Source: Clostridiaceae bacterium
GTDB lineage: Bacteria; Bacillota; Clostridia; DSM-8532
Direction of reading: 5' to 3'
Assembly: GCA_012522505.1 (NCBI GenBank)
Contig: JAAYKJ010000051.1
Location: forward strand, 1-32,604
DNA length: 32,604 nucleotides
Below the pieces are notes generated by a model. That model did no database searches, was not told the origin of the DNA, and saw nothing but the letters and a program-made list of their open reading frames with translations. Numbering within the stretch: position 1 is the first letter of the stretch; every line of letters starts with the position of its first letter. Positions 30,740 through 32,604 of the stretch are shown piece by piece. The position numbers and the translations under genes are program-made.

Positions 30740-32604
30740 ATGAAACTTTCAGAAAATGCCGTGAAAGTACTAGAGAAAAGATATTTAGCAAAAGATGAGA
30801 AAGGCAACTTACTTGAAACTCCGGAGCTGATGTTCAGACGTGTTGCAAAAACCGTAGCGATGGCCGATAAGGACTATGTTGATGAAGACGGGCTGAAGGA
30901 AATCGAGGAACGGTTTTACAACCTGATGACACAGCTTTACTTTTTGCCCAATTCACCAACACTGATGAATGCGGGGAGGCCTCTAGGCCAGTTAAGTGCC
31001 TGTTTTGTACTACCCATAGAGGATAGTATGGAAGGCATTTTTGACAGCGTAAAAAATGCAGCACTGATCCATAAAAGTGGTGGTGGAACAGGGTTTAGCT
31101 TTTCGCGGCTACGCGCAAAAGGTGCTTCGGTAAATTCAACAGGTGGTGTAGCCAGCGGGCCTGTCAGTTTCATGAAGGTCTTCAATGCGGCCACCGAAGC
31201 CGTGAAGCAGGGCGGAACACGAAGAGGTGCCAATATGGGCATTCTGCGTATCGATCATCCGGATATCCTTGAGTTTATTACCTGCAAGCAAAACAATGCC
31301 GACATCACCAATTTCAATATCAGCGTGGGGATCACAGAAGCCTTTATGGAAGCGGTGGAGCTTGGTAAAGACTACGACTTGATTGAACCGAAAACGAATA
31401 AAAAAACGGGCAGCCTGAATGCCCGGGAAGTATTCAACATGATGGTTGAAATGGCCTGGAAGAACGGCGAACCGGGCATCATATTCCTGGACAGGCTTAA
31501 CCGGGATAACGTTACCCCACAGCTTGGTGAAATAGAGAGTACAAACCCATGTGGGGAGCAACCTCTGCTTCCGTACGAGGCTTGTAATCTTGGGTCAATC
31601 AATCTGAGCCTTCTGGTTAAAAAGACCGAAAATGGCGCGGAGATTGACTATGACAAATTGAAGGAAATTGTCCATGAAGCAGTACATTTTCTGGACAATG
31701 TTATTGACGTGAATCAATACCCATTGCCGGAAATCGACAAAATGACCCGAGGAACCCGGAAAATTGGGTTGGGTGTTATGGGATGGGCAGACATGCTGCT
31801 GCAGCTTGGTGTCGCATATGATTCAGACAAAGCAAATACCCTTGCTGAAGAGGTTATGGGTTTTATCCGCCGCGAGGCCCAGGCAAAATCCATGGAACTG
31901 GCCAAAGTAAAAGGTGTGTTCCCATACTATGATCAAAGTATTTTCAAAAAGCAGAAAATAAAAATCCGGAATGCCACGACCACAACCATCGCTCCAACCG
32001 GTACCCTTAGTATCATCGCTGGGGTATCCAGCGGTGTTGAACCGTTGTTTGCCATATCCTTTATAAAGAATGTCATGGACAATGATGAACTGGTGGAAAC
32101 AAACCCAATTTTTAAGGCAATTGCACTGGAAAGGGGATTCTATTCCGAGGAATTGATGAAACAAATTGCCAAAAAGGGTGGACTTCACGATATGGAAGAG
32201 GTTCCACAGGACATCCGGGAGCTATTTGTTACCGCTCATGACATTACTCCGGAATGGCATGTTAAAATGCAGGCATCCTTCCAGAAGCATACAGACAATG
32301 CAGTGTCGAAAACTGTAAATTTAAGAAACGAAGCAACAACGGACGATGTTCGTGAAGTATTTATAAGCGCGTTTAAAACCGGCTGCAAGGGCGTAACCAT
32401 CTATCGTGATGGTTCCAGGGACATGCAGGTTCTAAACATCGGAAAAGTGAACAACAAAGAAGAGGAATCAAAACAGGCAGGAAAGCTTAAAGGAAAATAT
32501 AAAATCGTCCCCAGGCCACGTCCGGATATTACGAATGGGTTTACTGAGAAAGTAAGAACCGGCTGTGGAAACCTGTATATTACCGTTAATTATGATGAAA
32601 ACGG
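30740..32604 (+). CDS. nrdJ: Adenosylcobalamin-dependent (class II) ribonucleoside-diphosphate reductase, 3' end outside window
   Basis: The open frame starts at ATG 30740 with AGGGGGT upstream and continues past the window end (621 codons seen; the family usually has over 700). It makes deoxyribonucleotides using a B12-derived thiyl radical. Seen: LYFLPNSPTLMNAGRPLGQ, SACFVLPIEDSMEGIFDSV, HKSGGGTGFSFSRLR, GGTRRGANMGILRIDHPDI, the active-site NPCGEQPLLPYEACNLGSIN and TTTTIAPTGTLSIIAGVSSG, then GCKGVTIYRDGSR, which leads to the C-terminal zinc/cysteine region. Length and motifs fit NrdJ rather than NrdA; no NrdB is needed. The two NrdR boxes predict repression by NrdR. No cobalamin riboswitch is seen in the 99-bp upstream gap. 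Confidence 0.93.
   Translation, partial: MKLSENAVKVLEKRYLAKDEKGNLLETPELMFRRVAKTVAMADKDYVDEDGLKEIEERFYNLMTQLYFLPNSPTLMNAGRPLGQLSACFVLPIEDSMEGIFDSVKNAALIHKSGGGTGFSFSRLRAKGASVNSTGGVASGPVSFMKVFNAATEAVKQGGTRRGANMGILRIDHPDILEFITCKQNNADITNFNISVGITEAFMEAVELGKDYDLIEPKTNKKTGSLNAREVFNMMVEMAWKNGEPGIIFLDRLNRDNVTPQLGEIESTNPCGEQPLLPYEACNLGSINLSLLVKKTENGAEIDYDKLKEIVHEAVHFLDNVIDVNQYPLPEIDKMTRGTRKIGLGVMGWADMLLQLGVAYDSDKANTLAEEVMGFIRREAQAKSMELAKVKGVFPYYDQSIFKKQKIKIRNATTTTIAPTGTLSIIAGVSSGVEPLFAISFIKNVMDNDELVETNPIFKAIALERGFYSEELMKQIAKKGGLHDMEEVPQDIRELFVTAHDITPEWHVKMQASFQKHTDNAVSKTVNLRNEATTDDVREVFISAFKTGCKGVTIYRDGSRDMQVLNIGKVNNKEEESKQAGKLKGKYKIVPRPRPDITNGFTEKVRTGCGNLYITVNYDEN

Overview
The window reads as chromosome of a spore-forming, low-to-mid GC Firmicute of the class Clostridia. 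The evidence is a WalR/WalK cell-wall regulatory cluster with YycH, YycI, YycJ and RlmH, two SPOCS/DUF3794-type spore-surface proteins, a Spo0E-like phosphatase, candidate sigma-K promoters, a B12-dependent (class II) ribonucleotide reductase, strong AGGAGG-type ribosome binding sites and frequent GTG/TTG starts. No rRNA, tRNA, CRISPR array, insertion sequence or prophage was seen.

Layout. 1-3333: an erythritol/threitol-type zinc dehydrogenase, then an exported SLH plus transglutaminase-like protein. 3513-6202: a LytTR response regulator followed by what looks like the stump of its sensor kinase, then two minus-strand SPOCS-domain proteins. 6482-10561: a four-gene exporter (ATPase, Yip1 protein, membrane-fusion adaptor, MacB-type permease) with the composition of Bacillus YknWXYZ. 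10646-24142: a dispersed wal region. A Spo0E-like gene lies upstream of walR and walK; next come two minus-strand genes, an HscC-like Hsp70 with a membrane-anchored J-domain partner, a secreted unknown, yycH, yycI, murA, yycJ and rlmH. 24143-26758: a serine-hydrolase gene fragment, then a tightly coupled trio of soluble ABC ATPase, HypB/CobW-like GTPase and cysteine-rich Fe-S protein. 27072-32604: a solitary Dam-type methylase, HflX fused to a JAMM-motif domain, a UPF0316 membrane protein, and nrdJ, which runs off the window behind two NrdR boxes.

How the genes work together. WalR/WalK senses and controls cell-wall growth. YycH and YycI are its membrane modulators, and MurA makes the first committed step of peptidoglycan synthesis. 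A WalR-box-like site sits at the promoter of the secreted protein-yycH-yycI unit, suggesting feedback. The Hsp70/J pair inside this region is unexpected and could be a membrane-tethered chaperone serving it; that is inference.

The best candidates for an undescribed system are (i) the ABC ATPase/GTPase/Fe-S trio, which looks like a metallocentre assembly or activation machine of unknown client, and (ii) the Hsp70/J-protein pair within the wal region. Promoter, operator and terminator calls are pattern matches made by eye. Function calls rest on recognised motifs, not on database searches.
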